A stretch of 64,000 bases of DNA from Madurella fahalii (GCA_029876055.1 CM056875.1:5481001-5545000); one strand, 5' to 3'; shown: positions 49,314 through 63,473, numbered from the stretch's first letter. Notes: generated by a model not told the origin, from the sequence alone. Translations and numbers: made by a program.

Positions 49314-50858
49314 CTCCCAATGAAGCAGCATGCATGCAAACACCAAGCAGTCTTCTTTTCCCCCTTGAGCGGAAATTGACATGGAACTGCCTCATGACGA
49401 CGTCGGAAAGACGAACGACACGTTTGTTTCTCCGACGTATGTACAGTATCAAAACAGCAAGCATTGCCAGAAATGAAATTTTCAGCATGAAAGTATGTTG
49501 GGGGGGCTTGTCGGAAACGGCGTGGTGCTTCTGATCTTTTTACTTTTCCATAATGAACGATCACGGTCCTGATGAAAGACGAAACGGGAAAGGCAAGGCA
49601 CATGGGTTATTTTTGTGCTTCGTGCCTGGCTTTCCAGGTGAGATAGCCTGCTCGATACTTTTCCCATGTACGACATGGGTGGATGGGATGAACGGATGGC
49701 CGCATGAATGGACCAAGCGGGAACTAATCGAGCGTGTAAGTGTAGTACTGTAGTTTCTACAACGATAAAACAGTCTACCCAAACACAATGTTCTGCTGTA
49801 GGGTTATCGGATGGTAACTATACGTCGGGAGGGGGCGCGCGATAAGGGTGAATGATGTGGAATGCCAGAATGACATCAAATTAGAGCGCAGTCCCTGCGA
49901 GCAGAAGAGTAGCCTGTACAACCCCGGTGCAAGGGCAATGCCATAGTACCGGGGGTTCAAGATATATGCTAGGATTCCCCAGAGACAATGCCAACCCCGG
50001 TCTTACTCTCTCACATCCCAGAATTTTGAATCCTGTTCCAAGTAGTGCGGTTGATCGCAAGCCGTCCCTGGGTAGCTCTACGGAGACTGGGAGAGCAGAG
50101 GCAAACATCATCGATCCAACCATACAGAGGTGAGAAAGTTTATGAAGTTTTGTTTTTGTTTTTGATTACTCAACGGGGTTGGCCTAGTATACATGGACCT
50201 CTAGACAGCAAATCGAGACCCTGACTATGTTCTCAATCGAGGTATCGCCAGCAGCAAATTATCCCCCCCCCCCCCCCGCGTGATATAGTATGAATCTTCC
50301 CGGCCCTGAAACGAAAAAAAAAGAAAAGCAGCGGACGAGACAGCCGACTGTGCTGTGCAAAGTGGGTATGGTATGTGCCGCCCAAGCTGAACCCAACGCC
50401 GAACCCAATGACCGCCGGGGTAATGGAAGTACGAGGCACGGTGTGCCAAGTTTATGTGGGACGCCAATGCTATGTCGAAGGGACTGAGAGGCTCGAGTCG
50501 AGAGGGGTAGAGGGTGGGTGACGAGGGTAAAGGCGATAGCTGCAGGATCTGCGGGATAGATCAATGGATCCCGGGGTGCCTGAGTCAAAGCCAGTCTCGA
50601 ATCCGGACCCAACCCACCTCAACGCTGTGATAATCCCCAGCAGCCGAGAGAACAACAAGAGAAAAAAAGGAAAAGAAGAAGTAAAAGAGAGAAGACTAGG
50701 CAACGACCAAGTCCACCGAAAAAAACCGACAGCCGAAGTCATGTCGACGAAGTCGAGCCTAAACCAGAAACCGACTTCCTAAGTAAAAAACCCCGTCGTC
50801 GTATTCTCTCTTCCAGATTGAGAGGGCAGTGAAACCTGAAGCAGGCGGGGGGATCTTT
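49314..50858. other. intergenic region between convergent genes
   Basis: Tail-to-tail interval of 1.5 kb. It contains a 15-nt C tract (50263-50277) and purine-rich A/G stretches at 50,640-50,700. No gene is seen. Confidence 0.6.
50263..50277 (+). repeat. poly(C) tract, 15 nt
   Basis: Fifteen consecutive C in intergenic DNA, preceded by AAATTAT. Confidence 0.93.
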
Positions 50859-52657
50859 TCAGCAGTCACCCGCATCCCACTCGGCATCAACGTTAAAGTC
50901 CACATCTCCCGCATACAGCGCCTCCTCCTCGTCGGTGAACCCAAAGCTTCCCGCCGCGACGTCATTCTCGCTACTGCCGCCACCACCACCGAGGTGAGCA
51001 GTCTCGGTGGAGAAGAAGCTCTCCTCCGTCTTGAAGGAATGCATTCCTGCCGCCGGGGCGGACGACATGGACATGGACATGGACATGGGCATGTTCGTGG
51101 CCTGCGGGGTCGGCGCTTCCGAGGCGGACGCGGAGGTCGACTCGTTGTTGCTAGCGTAGTTCAGGTAGTTGTTGGTGGTGTTGTTAGTGGGCGTGTCGGC
51201 GGAAGGGCTGCTGCTGGCGGTGGTCATGTCGATGAACGACGGGGTGTTCGTGTTTATGCCCGTGCCTGTGTAGTATGGTGTGTTTAGTATGTTGATGTCT
51301 GTGGTGGGAAGGGTTGTGCCATAAATGTAGTGGTGCTGCTGGTGGTGATGCATACCAGTGACGCTGTTGTTATTGTTGCTGTGCAGAGTGGCAAAAGGGG
51401 CAGCGGCAGGAGCGGGGATGGTGTTTAGAGTGGCGGCGGTGGCGGCGGCGGTGCTCGTGCCCGTGAAGGGGAAGTAGTTCATGGCGGGGTGCGGGGAGTG
51501 GGCGGTGCCCTGGTTGAAGGTAGACGTCGAGGCTGCAGAGGTAGAAGGAGCGGCACCGGAATACGACGATGTCGTAGGCACAGGGGTGACGGGAGCCGGA
51601 CCGGAACGAGGGGTGGCAGCGCCGGCGCCAGTGGCGGAGCCCGGGACAGGCTTAGCCCAGGCCGATCTGGGAACCAGCTCCTGCGGGTTCTTCCGCGGGG
51701 TGCGCTTGACTTTGGTGACATTGCGAGTCGGAGACTGGTCTAGCTCGTCATAGTCAACTTCTGGCGAGTCAGTGTCATCAAAATCGGGCTCCGGCTTGAT
51801 CTGAACAGCCTTCCGGCGCTTGCTAGCGGGAGTACCGCCACCGGAGACGGCGGTCTTCGTCGTCCTGCCCCGCTTAGCCGAGCCCGGAGCGTGATGCGTA
51901 GGTGTCGCGGGGACGCTCGAGCCATTGCCACCGATGTAGTCGGAAAACGCCGAGACGGGATCGTTTCCTTTCTCGACTGCATTCTTGAGGACATTCGCAC
52001 CTTGCTTTACGGCGCGGAACTGAAAGGCGATGCCATCTGGGGTGCTGGACCCAAAGTGCTGTTGAATTTCTGTGGTGAACGAGACGTCAGCAAAGCTACC
52101 CATCGTTGGTCAAGAGGGCGCTGTGTGTCTAATATATATTGGAGATCTTGAAGAGGGCAATGATGTGTCGTACTGTCTTTGGTCTTAATGTCCCAAATGG
52201 CGTAGTCGCCGGGGTCTCCGCCGGCGTCAAGCAAGGACCGGATGAACTCAGCCTGAAGCTTGATCGGCCGGAAACGGTGTTCGATGGCTGCATGAGTCGC
52301 ACCACCGCCAAAGCACTGTGCAATCTCTGGGGCGTTTTGGGACAAGCCATCAGTTTCCAGTCTCCCGCACAAGTTATGACGGGATACACGATGAGGGGCA
52401 CCCCTCGAGTACCATCTCTCTCACCACCCCGGCCGGCCCCGGCTCCACCAAGATGTCGACGAACAGAGTAGGGAAGACCAGAGTAACGAGAGAAACAGCT
52501 CAAGAAGTAGGAGTAGAGGGGGGGGGATGAGGTATGTCGAAGCTTGGAGGGTTCACTTACTCTTGTAGTCGAGTCGCTTGTCGTCAAGCGACGCGATTAG
52601 GGCGGCCAGAAGACGGGCCTGGGCCTCATAGGTCTTAAAGTTGGTCGTGGGCGGCAT
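50859..52657 (-). CDS. protein with two related SANT-like modules, probably nuclear, unrecognised
   Basis: Minus-strand exons are 52657-52561, 52326-52174 and 52069-50859, total 486 aa; introns are 234 and 104 nt with GTAAGT and GTACGA donors, and the splice sites keep frame. The N-terminal 120 residues contain two similar helical modules: KIAQCFGGGATHAAIEHRFR after a DDKRLDYK helix, and KIQQHFGSSTPDGIAFQFRA after DIKTKD. They resemble short Myb/SANT-type repeats that ask whether a target residue set is present; I infer DNA or chromatin binding. Next come basic patches (AKRGRTTK, SKRRKAVQ, KRTPRKNP) that look like nuclear signals. The C-terminal half is Ser/Thr/Asn/Met-rich low complexity, ending in an acidic DEEEALYAGDVDF segment, as in activation domains. 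No named family can be assigned. Confidence 0.75.
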
Positions 52658-54911
52658 CTTCCCGGGGTGATCGGTTGCTGCTCAAGTAAAGGGTCTGCCC
52701 AGGATGCTGGTCAAGGCTTGGACTGTGGTCTTGAGGTTAGCGGTCCGGCTACTACGTAAACAGCGGCAAAAGACAGGGTAGCCGCAAATACCGCGGACTA
52801 CAAATGAAAGGCAGCTGCAAGCGCGTTCCAGTGGTCTCGCAGGGATTCGCGGTGGGATACTGCCAGGCTAAAGGAACCTAGACGCCCCCAATTCTTAGTT
52901 TGCAGCATCGGGGAGAGTCTGGGAAACCAGGACGGAGGAGCCTCAACCAAAAATCCAGATCAGGCAGATCCGGATGCTTCAGTAGGAGCGACCTAAACTT
53001 GTGTCCAAGCGGGATGTGACAAAGGGAGACTGGACGTCGACGTGATCAAGGACGATGAAAACTGAGGCCATTTTCAAACCTGAGTTTCGTGGAAGCGACC
53101 AGAGAGAGCGATCGACCCGTTGACCACGCCCAGACCGCCACCGTCACAGTAGCGTAGTTAGAAGGAAAGGCGATATACGTACTGGTAGATCGTGACTGGG
53201 AGGATGGATGCAAAGTTCTGGATGGTGGCAGAAGAAGAACAGGCGGCCAAGATGAGTGACTCGTGATGCGGGAGGGAAAGAAAGGAGGATTAGGGAAGTT
53301 GCAGGTCCGCCGAATAAATGACCGTGGGGACAACAAGCGGGTCTGCGTGTCGATAACTGTTCAGCCGCGTGTTGGTGGTTGCGCAGCCACAGCTTGTCAA
53401 GCCGTAGGTCATTCAGATCGTAGGGGGTGAATGTTGCTGCGTGTCTCCAGGTCAGCCACGGAACCGCATTCACTTGTACAAAAGCGAGAGATGCAACTGG
53501 AGGACAGGAACGCTGAGAAAATTGTCATCACACCGGTTCAACCTGCTGGGGCGAGGCCGAGATGACTGACTCGGGGGCAGCTGCCAGGTTGTCGGAGAAA
53601 GGCAAGTGTGACAGGAGGCATGAAAATTCACTGCCATGTAAACAGCATTGAAAAGGGCTCGGGACTTGCCAGTGATGTGTACTCAGAGCCACGCACATGC
53701 TCTGACAAAGTTGGAAGGGGACGGGAAAAGTGTGATGGTGCCTGCCGTCATAGGAGAACTGCAGAACAATTTGTAAGGGGCTTTGATATAAGAAATAGCT
53801 GCTCAGACTTTCAGGCATGGTGCAATGGGTTGTGAAGCTGTACTGAGGACTGAGTTGTATCTGACGCCCTCCCTGAAAACGGGATAGGGGCATCAGAACA
53901 AATTTACGGGGGCTTAAGCTGCTCGAGCTCGAGCATCTAGACGCCTCCCCCTGCGTGAAATGAGGAAGAATGTCTTGCACGTAACGACGATAGAAATTGA
54001 TCGGGAAAATGTTGTATCGAGGCAAAGGGGGTTGAAAGAAGACTCAGAAAGCAGGATGAGAACATTGACGTCTGGTCATTCAGGGGTTTGCGACCATGGG
54101 TTGCCGGGCAACCAAACGCATAACCCGATACTGGGGTTAACACAAAGGACTGAGGAGACTCTACTCACCTGAGTGACTAAGTAATAAAGTCTCACTTAGT
54201 CTCGACAGACGTGTTTCCCAAGTGTGCTGTCCTCCTCAGCCCAGCCCATATAGCCAGGTGCAGGGGGAGGACACAGCTATCCACAGCCAAGACTGCACAG
54301 CATAAGGTAGGTTTATTGCATAGGTAGTATGTTGAATCAGGGTATTTTCGGACAGCTGGTTGAAGCAGACGTGACGCTTGGACAGTTGGTGATAGCAGAC
54401 AGTAACTTTCGGCCTCGCAATTGAGGTTGAGAGATGGAGAAATTGGTTGCCGGGCTGGGGCGTCGAGAGACCCTGGCCGCCTCGGTTCCAAGGCGATCCA
54501 ATGTGTGCCTCGGTTAGTACTGGACCTGCTCATGCCGCGTCGCATAGCGTGGAATCTCGCGTCCATTTGCGTCTTTGGGCAATATGAACGCGTTATAAAA
54601 TATACCAAGCATCAGAGAACCAAACAGTCACTGTATATAACCATTTCTCTTTACTTATGGTACCGTGCTCGGATGGGCATTGTGTGGCTGGGGGTAGCCC
54701 ACTAACAGTAGTTCACAGTCTTTGGCAGCTCTCGCGAGACTTCTCACCCCTGCAATTCCATTGCCAGTCCACACGGGCCACCCTCGTAGCTCACTGCAAA
54801 CTGCTTATTGGTCTACACCAGGATGGGTTCTGCACTGGTTTGTCGGAAAGCTCTATTATGATTTTATGTCTATCCAGCACCGTAATTATACACTTCATAC
54901 AGAGTTTACAC
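52658..54911. other. intergenic region, no gene seen
   Basis: A 2.25-kb interval upstream of the SANT-like gene and downstream of the PQ-loop gene. Open frames are under 170 codons and lack domains or splice support. Confidence 0.6.
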
Positions 54912-55879
54912 TCATATTTTTCTTTCTGTTGTTGAGGTCCTCCGGTCCGGCGGTGTCTCGAGCACACTCGACGTGCTGAAGCCGTTTGCCTGAAGCTCGT
55001 GAGACCAGCTGGAAGGGCGGTGGGGGCTCTTCAGGGCCGCCTCTCCGTCACCATACATCAGATACTGGACACCCAAGAACGAGTCGCAAGCAGCCTGGAA
55101 ACAGCCGCAGACCTTGAAGGCTAAAGGGATCGATGTCGACGAGGTGAAGAACCAGAAAATCTTCATGCTGTCACCGATCAGCCAGCTGGCCAGGACCGAA
55201 AAACGGAATCCCTTGCAGGATCGAGATCGCCCGTTCGCTATGATCTGAGGAACTGGCAGCATGGCCTCGACTGAGAGGCCGATGACGCCGATCATGGAAG
55301 AATACGACTGGTAAACCGACGCGGCGGGCGCGAGCAGTAACTCGCAGACCATCAGACCAACGAACAGGGACAGAAGGAAGTGCCAATATCTACTCCGGAT
55401 GTCAGCCCTCGCGGTTTCTGCTCATGTACTCGCCTGGCAGACTCACGGTTTCGGCGACCTCCACTGCCAGAAATTGAACGGTCGTTGTGTCTCGTGCACC
55501 CGAGCGAACGGCGTCGCCGCGTCGCCTCCCTTCGAATACGGCGCCGGCCGGTTGTCCAGTGCGATTTTCAGGAGAACCATCTGCATAAACACCATGACGA
55601 AAGATTGGACGAGTAGGGCAGGGTCGTATCGCGCCCCGGGAAAGTAGAATATCCTAGAGCGTGCGTAAGTATGCGCGCCGCGTGGGGAACCGTTTTGGAA
55701 TTGACCACGACCAACCTGAGCAGCGAGGCGACGAGCATAATGAGCGGAATGTCCAGAGAGAAACCGGCACTGGACCTCGTTCGATACATGGAGTAGGCCT
55801 GGTCGCTGTACGAGAGCAGCGGCGAGAGTATGAGGAATGCCGGGGTGAGGTACCCCAACAGAGTGGTCAGCCACCCCAT
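54912..55879 (-). CDS. PQ-loop repeat membrane protein
   Basis: Seven-helix-type membrane protein of the PQ-loop (SWEET/cystinosin/MPDU1-like) superfamily. Minus-strand exons are 55879-55716, 55653-55447 and 55389-54912, total 282 aa, with 62- and 57-nt introns. The first PQ-loop-like unit is in exon 1: SYSDQAYSMYRTRSSAGFS then DIPLIMLVASLLR. The second is in exon 3: MLPVPQIIANGRSRSCKGFR followed by FSVLASWLIGDSMKIFWFF. Between them lie further hydrophobic stretches, including DPALLVQSFVMVFMQMVLLK and YWHFLLSLFVGLMVCELLLA. The C-terminal 50 residues are hydrophilic. It is similar to fungal PQ-loop proteins of endosomal/lysosomal or ER membranes, but the transported substrate cannot be read from sequence. 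Confidence 0.85.
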
Positions 55880-58800
55880 CCTGCTGGCGAGGGCTGCCCA
55901 AGGTCGTCGTGTGTCGAGTTCTCGTTCGGGGGCAAGCGGCCGCGAAGGCAGCGGAAAGGGGTGACGATGGGAATTTGGAACTGTAGTGTCTCGTTTTCAC
56001 CAATGGGCCATTCGTCGAAGTCAATTGCCCAGGACAGACTCTGCAAAATATGGAAGACGGACAGCCGATGCCGAATCGGGCTGGGCTTGTAAAAATTCCG
56101 GAGTCGATGTCGAGTTCCCGGCTCGGTCCGCCAGCATGCAATTGATCGTTGGGCGGGCCTAGAATTGCGGACCTGTCGGACCTGGTCCCAATCTGCCGAC
56201 AGATTCAGATTCTTGAAACCAACGCGGCCCGGAGTTTCAGATAACAGCTGCAGTTGGTAACAGCTGGCAGCAGCTGGCCCCATCAACATGAACTCCTTTG
56301 ATAGCGGATTGTCCAAGGCTATTTTCCACCCCACAGCTACCATACTACGAGCTGCAAAACGAATGAGGGATGAACGACATGTTCTTCGTATGAATGGTTC
56401 CATCTACAATTTCTCGTGGCAGCGTCAAATCCTGCCTCCAGCCGAAGCATCTCTTCTCGTGATCCAACCTTGCCATCGCCGCCGCTGACTTGCAAAAAGA
56501 CAAAAGTATCTACAGTCCCATGGTGTCGCTTGCGATTCCCTGCTAAACTCACCTGACGACCCAAATTTATAGATGTCGAGTATCTTGTCATGCAATGTCA
56601 GTCGCAAACCTCCTCGTGGCTTGTCGAGGGCAATTTACTGGTTGTGTGTTCTTTGATCAGGAACTGGGTAGATGCTGCGGAGCCTGTGCAGAGTGAGCTT
56701 GCCAACTCCTATGAGATAGGCTTGCACTACGGACGGGTCGGCAACCGTCTCGTGATAATCAACTGAGAGGCATACCTGCGGTTCGCTGCAGGGCCCCGTC
56801 GTTATCTTATAGGAGTCGTACCCATGCCAGCGACTGTCGTTCTGTCGTCTCACAGCGCTAACCAAACAGGGTGAACAGACTACTTGTCTCGACACTTCTG
56901 CAGCGCCAATGGGCATCGCTAAAGACTTGGGACTGGATCTTGACCAGCAAGCCAGGCACGGGCTAGGAAGCGCCGTTTGGTCCGATTGACCGTACGCCCA
57001 CGATGTGGATGCGCCCACTCCTCCTGCAAGAGGATGACAGTCGACGCTGCTCCGTGGCCGCGTAGGCATCAACCGAGACATACTTCATCACGAGCCCTGG
57101 CCGACCCCTCAAGGAAGGCTGGCTTGGGCAGCCGATGAGCTCATTTTGGCCCCGACATCTGGTCCCGATGTGTACCCTCGAAACCGGATGGCCGACGAGA
57201 GCAGGGTACACAACGGAACTTCGTCCATTGCGGGACGGGACGGGCTAGGAGAGATTGGAAGCGGAGAACAATGCGCATGACCTGTCCGTTGATGCTCGTA
57301 GCAACCAAATCTTCAACACCGCCTCTGCTGAAATCGCCGCCCTAACTAGCCCCGTTGTTGGGCTATGGGCTAGCATGTAACGCGCTGCGCATCCTCAGCG
57401 GTTCGGACGGAGGCTGTGGTGGCCACATGGCAACAATGCCTACAGCCTGAGTTGACATACTACAAGCCATGGTCCATCTCGGCCACCACCCAGTACGTTT
57501 GGACGAGCCGCTCGATCACCTACCTGGTGGCAGCCATCCCGGCCACTATACATGCGAAGCCTTCCGCAAAGTGTCAGCCTCAGTAAGCGAGAGGGCCGGA
57601 TTCCACACCTGAAAGTGCGAGTCGACGCGGGATGTAAGAGACCGTAAGAGACCACGTCAGCGCCCCGGGATCCTCTACTCACTGTTGGTCATTTGGCATA
57701 CGATGGATATTATGACGCTCAGAGCAAGGCTTGGACCTAGGTACTGAATAAGGGATCGGAAGGAAGCGGCAGTCCTGCCAACTCTTGGTTCTGGCTCCCA
57801 ACACTGGAGAGCAACCTCTTCTGAAGGCATAATTTCCTTGCCTAATGGATGAGACTCGGACAGGTGGCGCAAGCATTCAACTCCTTCGAATCCTAGTAAC
57901 TGTTTGAAGCGCATATAGACGCTGTTTGAGCCAATCCATCCAATATCATTCAAGATCACCTCGTTGAATCCCCAACAAGCTACCCACGCCTCTGTATTCG
58001 GGCATAGCAAACATGCAATAAGCTTTGCAACAATGCCACTTCGCCACGTCGTTGCATCAGATCGGCGATTATTTCGTGTTCGACTGGCTGGAGGCAATTG
58101 GGCTGTCCAGGTGGCCAACAACAAAATTTGGTTCACTGTGAGAGACGCAGCAGCAAGCGCCGCTCATGCCTGCAACCGCACAACCAATGTAGAGGTGCCT
58201 TAGGTCTCTCCCCGCGGGCGCGAGAGTCGAGGATGTGCGGGATGGTCACAAGGGCATGATTGCAGAGGCAAGACAGTCATCGTCATCCTTCCCGGGCACA
58301 TGCGTCTCATGAGTGATCAGACTGCCGGCGCATTTGACAGAACTAGTGGTGGAAAGACGGGCCTTCAACTCCCAGTAGGAGTCTAGACCCGGTCCAATCA
58401 CGGGCCCAAAAATCTTAGCGCCATCCATCCCGCCGACTTATGTTGGTGGTTTGACTAAGGTCTTCAACGAGCTTATTCCCGAGGCATGTGTCTCTCGCTC
58501 GACACCATGCGCCAGAGCGAAGGTGTTCTGGAAGCGCTCGGCAGAAGGGGAAAGGGCCTTTCCAGGGGCGGTGTTTCTAGCGGCCTTACCACGGCCACGG
58601 CGTCCACAGAACCGCCGATGCACCGAGCATTCGGGGGGCTCTCGGCGCTTTTCGTGCAGCTGGAACAGTAAAAATGCGTATTGCCTCCATCTGGGTTTGC
58701 ATTCCCACATACAGTTACACATCAAAACGGCCCGTTTCCGAGCTACCGGGCACGAAGACCCTGCTCCTCAGAAGACCTGTTCCAACACGAATCGGCCCTT

Positions 58801-61800
58801 GGGCCACTACAGGACCGCCGACCGGCCAACGGCCAGCATCGGGTACCCAGAGGTGGGCAAAACGGTGTGTTGGGACAAGAAATCGACGGGAAAAAGAGCC
58901 GATAAGGATTGATCCACTCCTCGCTGCATTAGCCTGACATTCCCTCAACGGATTGATACAACGTACCCCTTGAATGTCTGCCTAAGGATCCCAGGACAAA
59001 CAATGTTGCAAACACGGTCGTGAAGACGGCGACGGCGAGGACGACGATGAGGACGACGACGACACCGCCGCCGCCGCGGCCGTAAATCTTTTCAGGAAAC
59101 GCCTGCCAGAAAGAACACCATGTGGGCAGTCCAGCGCCAGAAACTTCAGCACTGCTCGTGCCGCCTCAAGGCGTTTCATGAGCAACCCCATGCTGGGGCG
59201 GGTGTGAGGGAAACAGACGATGCATCTCGAGATTCGGCCCCTACATTGCCTCGAACGCCGAGACTGGCCGAACTCTTGTCACCGCATGTTGAGTGAACGA
59301 CGGCCAGAGAGAGAGCAATCACGAGCATTGCCTGAGACTGCCCCAGGGACCCGGATTCTGCCTGGACAACCACAATCTGGGCACGATATTATTTGGGTGC
59401 CGCCGATATTGTAGAGCGGCCTCGTTAACGTGGGTGTCTTGATGCCAGACTCTTGGCCAAATGCAATGCTGTCTTGAGCATATTGACACCACTCTGACGA
59501 AGGGACTTGAAGGGTCGCTCGGGATTGGTGTCTATTTTCAGGCCACTTTCTACCCAGACTAAGGTAGTAGTCCGGCTTCCAGCGCCGGTGACAAGTCGGA
59601 GCGGAGCGGTGTTGCACGAAGTTCCGTATTGGTCCCAAACCGGGAATCCGTTATCGACACAGACCTTGGACAATCGCGTACAATGTCCCCTCACCATGGC
59701 AATATGTCTACCGAGGATGTCACTTTATGCGCGCGGGCTGCCGAGATTGCATATGCTTGTACATGGTGCACCCATTGACGGCATCGCTAAGCATGCCGCC
59801 TTTCCCTCAGCGGCGTTTCCGCTAAGCTCGCCGCATCGAGCTGCAGAGACCGTCTCACAGCCCCGTTGTAGCGGCCCCCGGAAGCGGGCAACAATCCCGC
59901 AACTATTGAATTCCGTCGTAACCTTGAGGGAGATACACATGCGCCAAACGGTCAATGAAGGGAAGCCGAACGAGGCGAGGTTCCGGCATCCCACCGTGGA
60001 GTCTACCGCATGAGGAACCAGACTTTGGCTTGATTGCCCAGTCTGGGTATGCCATCATGTTATCTCGGATGATGGCAATCGCTTTCAGATAAGGTTGGTA
60101 CGGAAGCGAAGGGGAGATCCGGGCTGGGTCTTAACGGCTTTGTGTTAAGGCCGGCGGACGGGCCAGCTCTGCCGGCGTGGCCGGCTCATCCCCAGATCCG
60201 GGGCGCGGCCCAGCTTCTTTTATTAGAAGCCCGGACGGGATGCGATAGTGTTTAGAGGGGCAAGGCTGGTCCTCGTGATGATGTGCGAATCGACCCTCTG
60301 CATTTCTGACTGCCGCGAGTGAATTGGTGGCCAATTCATCTGCGCTGGGCAGAGGGGGACGCTGTGGGAAGAAACACTGGAAAACAACCGATCCTGCAGG
60401 AACGTCGGGTTCGTCCAACGCTACTCCGAGGCCCCATGTCCGACGGAAACGGACCTCCTGCCGAGCTGGCGATTTCTGCTGCTGGCTTCTGTGAGCCAAT
60501 GCAGAGCGAAATTGCGTCGGTATTGCTCCTGCAGCGTCACGATTGGGGGTAAAAACAACACGGGAGCCCTTTGCTGTCTCCCCCGCTTCCTTCGTCCCAA
60601 CTCTGGTGGGTAAGACGTGCGCTAGCGTTCACACGTAGCTGTCCGTCCTGAACAGGCCCGCGGGGCGCTGGGTAGCGGGCACGGAACGAAGGCTGGAAGT
60701 GCCGTCAGAGGAACTCCAAAGACGATCGAACGAAGGGATTGGGGAATGTGGCCCGAGAGCAGCGGCCAAGAAACTGGTGGAGAGGAAAAGTTGGAGGTGT
60801 AAGACAGGGGTGCACACCGTTGAGCTGGGGCACGCCTTCACCTTCACGGAGCGGAATGCCGAGCGCAATGCATGATGCGGCGCAATCATGTCCAATGGCA
60901 TCCCTGCCGAGGCGACAGCTGGGAATTTTCAGGCCAGAGCTGACCAGGTCACATCCTCTGCAGGTCCGCTCCATGTGAACAGGCTAATTGCCGCTTCGAT
61001 ATTGCCCGGGACAAGCATCAGGCGCCGGGCGAGAACCGACGTGATTTGCTACCAACGCAGCAGCAAGCTGTCAATTTGCTGTGCCCCGGCGTGCCGCTCG
61101 CAACCTTCTGAGACCCTGAGCGGGGGGGCGGGGGGTGGGAGAGGATTGCGGCGCGAACGCGCAAGAAACGAGGGTCAAGAGCCCCAACGCTTTTTCGTCC
61201 TTCTGCCGCAGGAGCAAGAACCTCCACGCCTCTCAGGGCACGGACAGCCGATGATGCCGCCCGTTCAGGGAATCAAGGGTCGCCGAGGCACATGCATTTC
61301 CGGTTTTTGGTTGAGTCGCCGACTGCTCGGCCATTGGGACTGGGGTCGGGAACCTGCAACGTTCAGTGAATGGGTTTGTCCATCTCTGCGCGTATCTCTG
61401 TCTGTCTTGGATGTTGGCAAATTCTGTGGCCATGATCGCAATTGTCAAGGACAGGCCAACACGACGGAGCCGGCAAGCTCTTCGGTCAAGAAACCCACTT
61501 TCGACTCACCCACGTCGCACAACACGCCGACTACTATGGCAGATCAGAATCACAGAGCCGTGCCGGCCGGGTCCTAAAAATAGGGTGCGCCCTTAGACAG
61601 ATCGAGCCTAGCTGCCGTTTCGCTTTCGCAAATGTCTACCATGTCTCGATACGATCGCCGTTCCGTGATGACACCGGGGACAGCCTATCACGGCAGTCGT
61701 ACGGCGGGGAGGGCAACTCTGGGTTCGTTTAGGTTTCGTTGGCCGCTTTCCGTCTGACGACTCGCCGGCCGCCTTGCAACGATGTCTCTACACTACACTA

Positions 61801-63473
61801 GCTCCTCTGTTTACTCGATGCAGCCAAGGAGTCTGCAAGGAAACACTTGAGACGCGATGCAGGCGCCGGCGAACCCCACCACGAACCGGACGATGGCACA
61901 AAGCGTAGCACTCGGCTCCGTGCTCGTCTTATTCGTCCACCGCCTACTATGCCCGCATTGGCGCACATCCACACTGGATCAACACGCTAAACGGCGGCAT
62001 TGGTAGCGGCGATCTCCCCATTGCAAGTACCACCTGGTGCCTCGTTTCTGTCTCTCGGGGCTTTCGTGCCGCCTGCGCTCAGCGCCCCTGTTGGCTACTG
62101 CTGCTGCTGCTGCCGCCGCTGCTGCCACCGAATGGACGTCTGCCTTTCGCGTCGGCCATCAGAAGATGCGTTGAGACGTGTCGGGAATGGCGAAAAACGC
62201 CTCTCCCGCTGAACCCCACTAGCAGCGGAAGCCGGTCAGCGAATCCTCGACCACGCAGCAAGCCGGCCAGGGTTTTGTTTGTGCGGGCACTGCTAAAACG
62301 TGGAACGAGTCTTGTACCGAAACGGTAATTCTAGAAGGCCAAAGGCTGAAGGCCCCCTTGTCCGCCAAGCCACTGGCCTCGGGAAGCCTTGACGCAACGC
62401 TGACAAGCAGGTCGTCGGCTCATTCGTCTGAAGATGCCGGGCTCTCACGCAAGCATTCCTTTCAGCAGCAAGGGTCGGTGTGTGGGTTTGACCAAGAAGT
62501 CCCGTGCTCCTCATCTTATTGGATTGGACTCCACTCTGGGGACAGCGGGGTTTCGGCAGTCGAGCTCATGTGGGTGTCGGGGTGTCGGTTCAAAACGAAG
62601 ATCCAACACGAGGGGGCGGCCTTTTTGTTCTTGACGGAGAGCGCATTTCATCCGAACAGCGAGGGTCGTATTACATTACCCAAGAAAACCATAACCAGAC
62701 CCGACCGCTAAACAAACCGGGCTCCCGTGTTACTTCGTACACAAGCTGAGCATGCTTGCGCACCGAGTGCTGCACGGGGAAACCGACCCAACTGCACGGC
62801 CCAGCATACAAAACGTCGATCTTATCACGGTTCCTTGCCCATTATTGCAGAGCAAGCAGACTCGATGCATGATTTTCCGTCATGGTTGGTAGGATCTACT
62901 CAAAACCCCGTTCGATGTTGATTGCCCAGCAGCCAGTAAACACAACCAGGGGCAGGGAAAATGTTACGCTGCAGACCGCGGCACGTCCCTACAACTCGCA
63001 TGACATACACGTACGTGTGACGGCGACTGGCGCAGGTCGAAGCGTCACAATATTGGACCTCCCGTCCAGAATTGGAGGGATCCATTACACGTGGAATTTC
63101 GCTGCTTCCGTCTGGTAAAATACCAATTACAACAACACAACACTGCTGGCAGCTCCCCCCCCCCAGCAATAAGATACCCCGACTAAGCTCGCTATGGTCC
63201 CAAAACCGTGTCTTCAGCGTTGCAAATTGCAACTCTAACCCGGTCCCGTAATGTGCTTCCGGTTCCGAGTATGAGCTTTCTGGATTTCTCCGGTTCGGAT
63301 CCTCAACTCCAATTAGAGTACGCAGTAAATGACGGCTAACACCCTCCCCCCCCCACCTCTCCCCCTTTTCCGGATCTGGTGTCTTGTCGATCCGGACACC
63401 GGCTTTACCTCGCATGGAAAATAGTGTGTGTGGTGCCGCCTTGGATGGAGACAGTACATGTGTACGCTCTCGA

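Noticed and set aside
57675..58136. 153-codon minus-strand frame with Trp- and Leu-rich sequence
   Set aside because: Looked briefly like a membrane protein fragment, but has no family resemblance, no flanking exons and no plausible start.
60888..61577. 229-codon plus-strand frame
   Set aside because: Mixed low-complexity sequence with no domain and no splice support.
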